From JACMRI01 sp043778625 (GTDB lineage: Bacteria; Bacteroidota; Bacteroidia; UBA4408): a stretch of DNA of 8,020 bases. The stretch covers positions 1-8,020 of the forward strand of contig JAYWFU010000042.1 of assembly GCA_043778625.1 (NCBI GenBank). The letters run 5' to 3'. Of the stretch, positions 7,490 through 8,020 are shown piece by piece. Made by a program: the position numbers and the translations under genes. The notes below the pieces were generated by a model. That model was not told where the DNA came from. It saw only the letters and a list, made by a program, of their open reading frames with translations, and did no database searches. Numbering within the stretch: the stretch's first letter is position 1; each line of letters begins with the position of its first letter.

Positions 7490-8020
7490 TTAGTTATGTT
7501 GTGTTTTAACTATGGGTTCTGGTAAATTAAACCCTAACGAAAAATGTGGTATAAAGCCAATTTTGTAATGATAGCCTGTGGCTACATCAATACTCAATTG
7601 TTTGGTTTTGTAACCAAAACCAAATGTTGAACGAATATCATTGCTCGAAAAACCACCTCGCAAATAAAATTGTTCTACCACTCGGTACTCTACCCCTAGG
7701 CTTACTTTAGGTTTGCTGATGGTATTTTTATCTACCTGAGCACTTGCACTAAGTACTTTGCTAAAATCGTAGCGTAGCCCAATGTTTATAGTAGTGGGCA
7801 CGTATTCCTTATCGTTTTTTTTAAGTAGGGTTAGTGTTGGGTTGTAAATGTGTGCGCCTAAATAAAGGTTATCAATAATTTTGGTTTGCATACCTACGGC
7901 TATCGTAAATTTGTTGGCACTACCGTAGTAGGCGTCGGCAAACTTGGTGTTTACGTAATTAAGACTCATGCCTACGTTAAATGTTTTGCTAAATGCACGT
8001 GCATAACCTAACCCAACACG
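7490..8020 (-). CDS. PorV/PorQ-like outer-membrane beta-barrel protein, 5'-truncated by window edge
   Basis: The frame stays open to position 8020, and the 17 residues upstream of the internal ATG at 7969 (RVGLGYARAFSKTFNVG) continue the same pattern of short beta strands. The Met there is therefore internal and the true start lies outside the window. The visible 176 C-terminal residues consist of repeated amphipathic strands separated by short turns: VGMSLNYV, FTIAVGMQTKI, LYLGAHIYNP, INIGLRYDF, VSLGVEYRVVEQFYLRGGFS, FGFGYKTKQLSIDVATGYHY and PHFSLGFNL. The late pattern of a LGxEY strand, an LRGGF strand, a FGFG strand and a final SLGF strand resembles the PorV/PorQ and UPF0164 barrel group of Bacteroidota, which includes type IX secretion accessory proteins, but membership is only by resemblance. 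It ends with a short polar tail. The TAA stop is 37 bases before the helix-hairpin-helix gene, so the two barrel genes likely form a pair. Function unknown. Confidence 0.72.
   Translation of the reverse strand, partial: RVGLGYARAFSKTFNVGMSLNYVNTKFADAYYGSANKFTIAVGMQTKIIDNLYLGAHIYNPTLTLLKKNDKEYVPTTINIGLRYDFSKVLSASAQVDKNTISKPKVSLGVEYRVVEQFYLRGGFSSNDIRSTFGFGYKTKQLSIDVATGYHYKIGFIPHFSLGFNLPEPIVKTQHN

Noticed and set aside
7490..7969. Treating the right-edge frame as a complete 159-residue gene starting at the ATG at 7969.
   Set aside because: The frame is open to the window edge, upstream codons continue the beta-strand pattern, and there is no signal peptide after this Met, which an outer-membrane protein needs.

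Overview
The window looks like a piece of a Bacteroidota chromosome, possibly from the Chitinophagia/Sphingobacteriia side, although the sequence does not fix the family. The reasons are the low-GC DNA, AT-rich leaders mostly without Shine-Dalgarno sequences, outer-membrane beta-barrels ending in aromatic residues, a helix-hairpin-helix/beta-barrel fusion protein, and a sugar transferase of a type I associate with this phylum. All six supported genes are on the minus strand, so transcription runs from the right edge to the left.

Right part (8020 down to 2455): a tightly packed run of five genes. In transcription order these are: a PorV/PorQ-like outer-membrane barrel protein (5' end cut off by the window edge), a 708-residue exported helix-hairpin-helix protein with a C-terminal beta-barrel, a monotopic-type phosphoglycosyltransferase (sugar transferase) whose usual membrane hairpin is replaced by a degenerate Rossmann-like domain, an L-Ala-D/L-Glu-type dipeptide epimerase of the enolase superfamily, and a NodB-fold polysaccharide deacetylase. 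Gaps are 37, about 17, 5 and 14 bases, so this is probably one operon. Three of the five products are readily linked to the cell envelope (two outer-membrane proteins, one lipid-linked sugar initiator). The deacetylase may trim the same glycan, and the epimerase acts on murein-type dipeptides.

Left part (2292 down to 280): after a 162-base AT-rich gap without a convincing terminator comes a POT-family proton-coupled peptide transporter of 670 residues with an unusually long hydrophilic loop before its last membrane helix. A long hairpin at 203-242, 37 bases past its stop codon, is a plausible terminator for leftward transcription. Positions 1-202 are AT-rich and I see no gene in them. Peptide import by the transporter and dipeptide epimerisation could form a cell-wall peptide salvage theme, but this is inferred from proximity only.

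I see no mobile element, CRISPR array, tRNA or rRNA. The most unusual items are the rebuilt sugar transferase, the DNA-binding-type helix-hairpin-helix motifs fused to an outer-membrane barrel, and the long loop in the peptide transporter.
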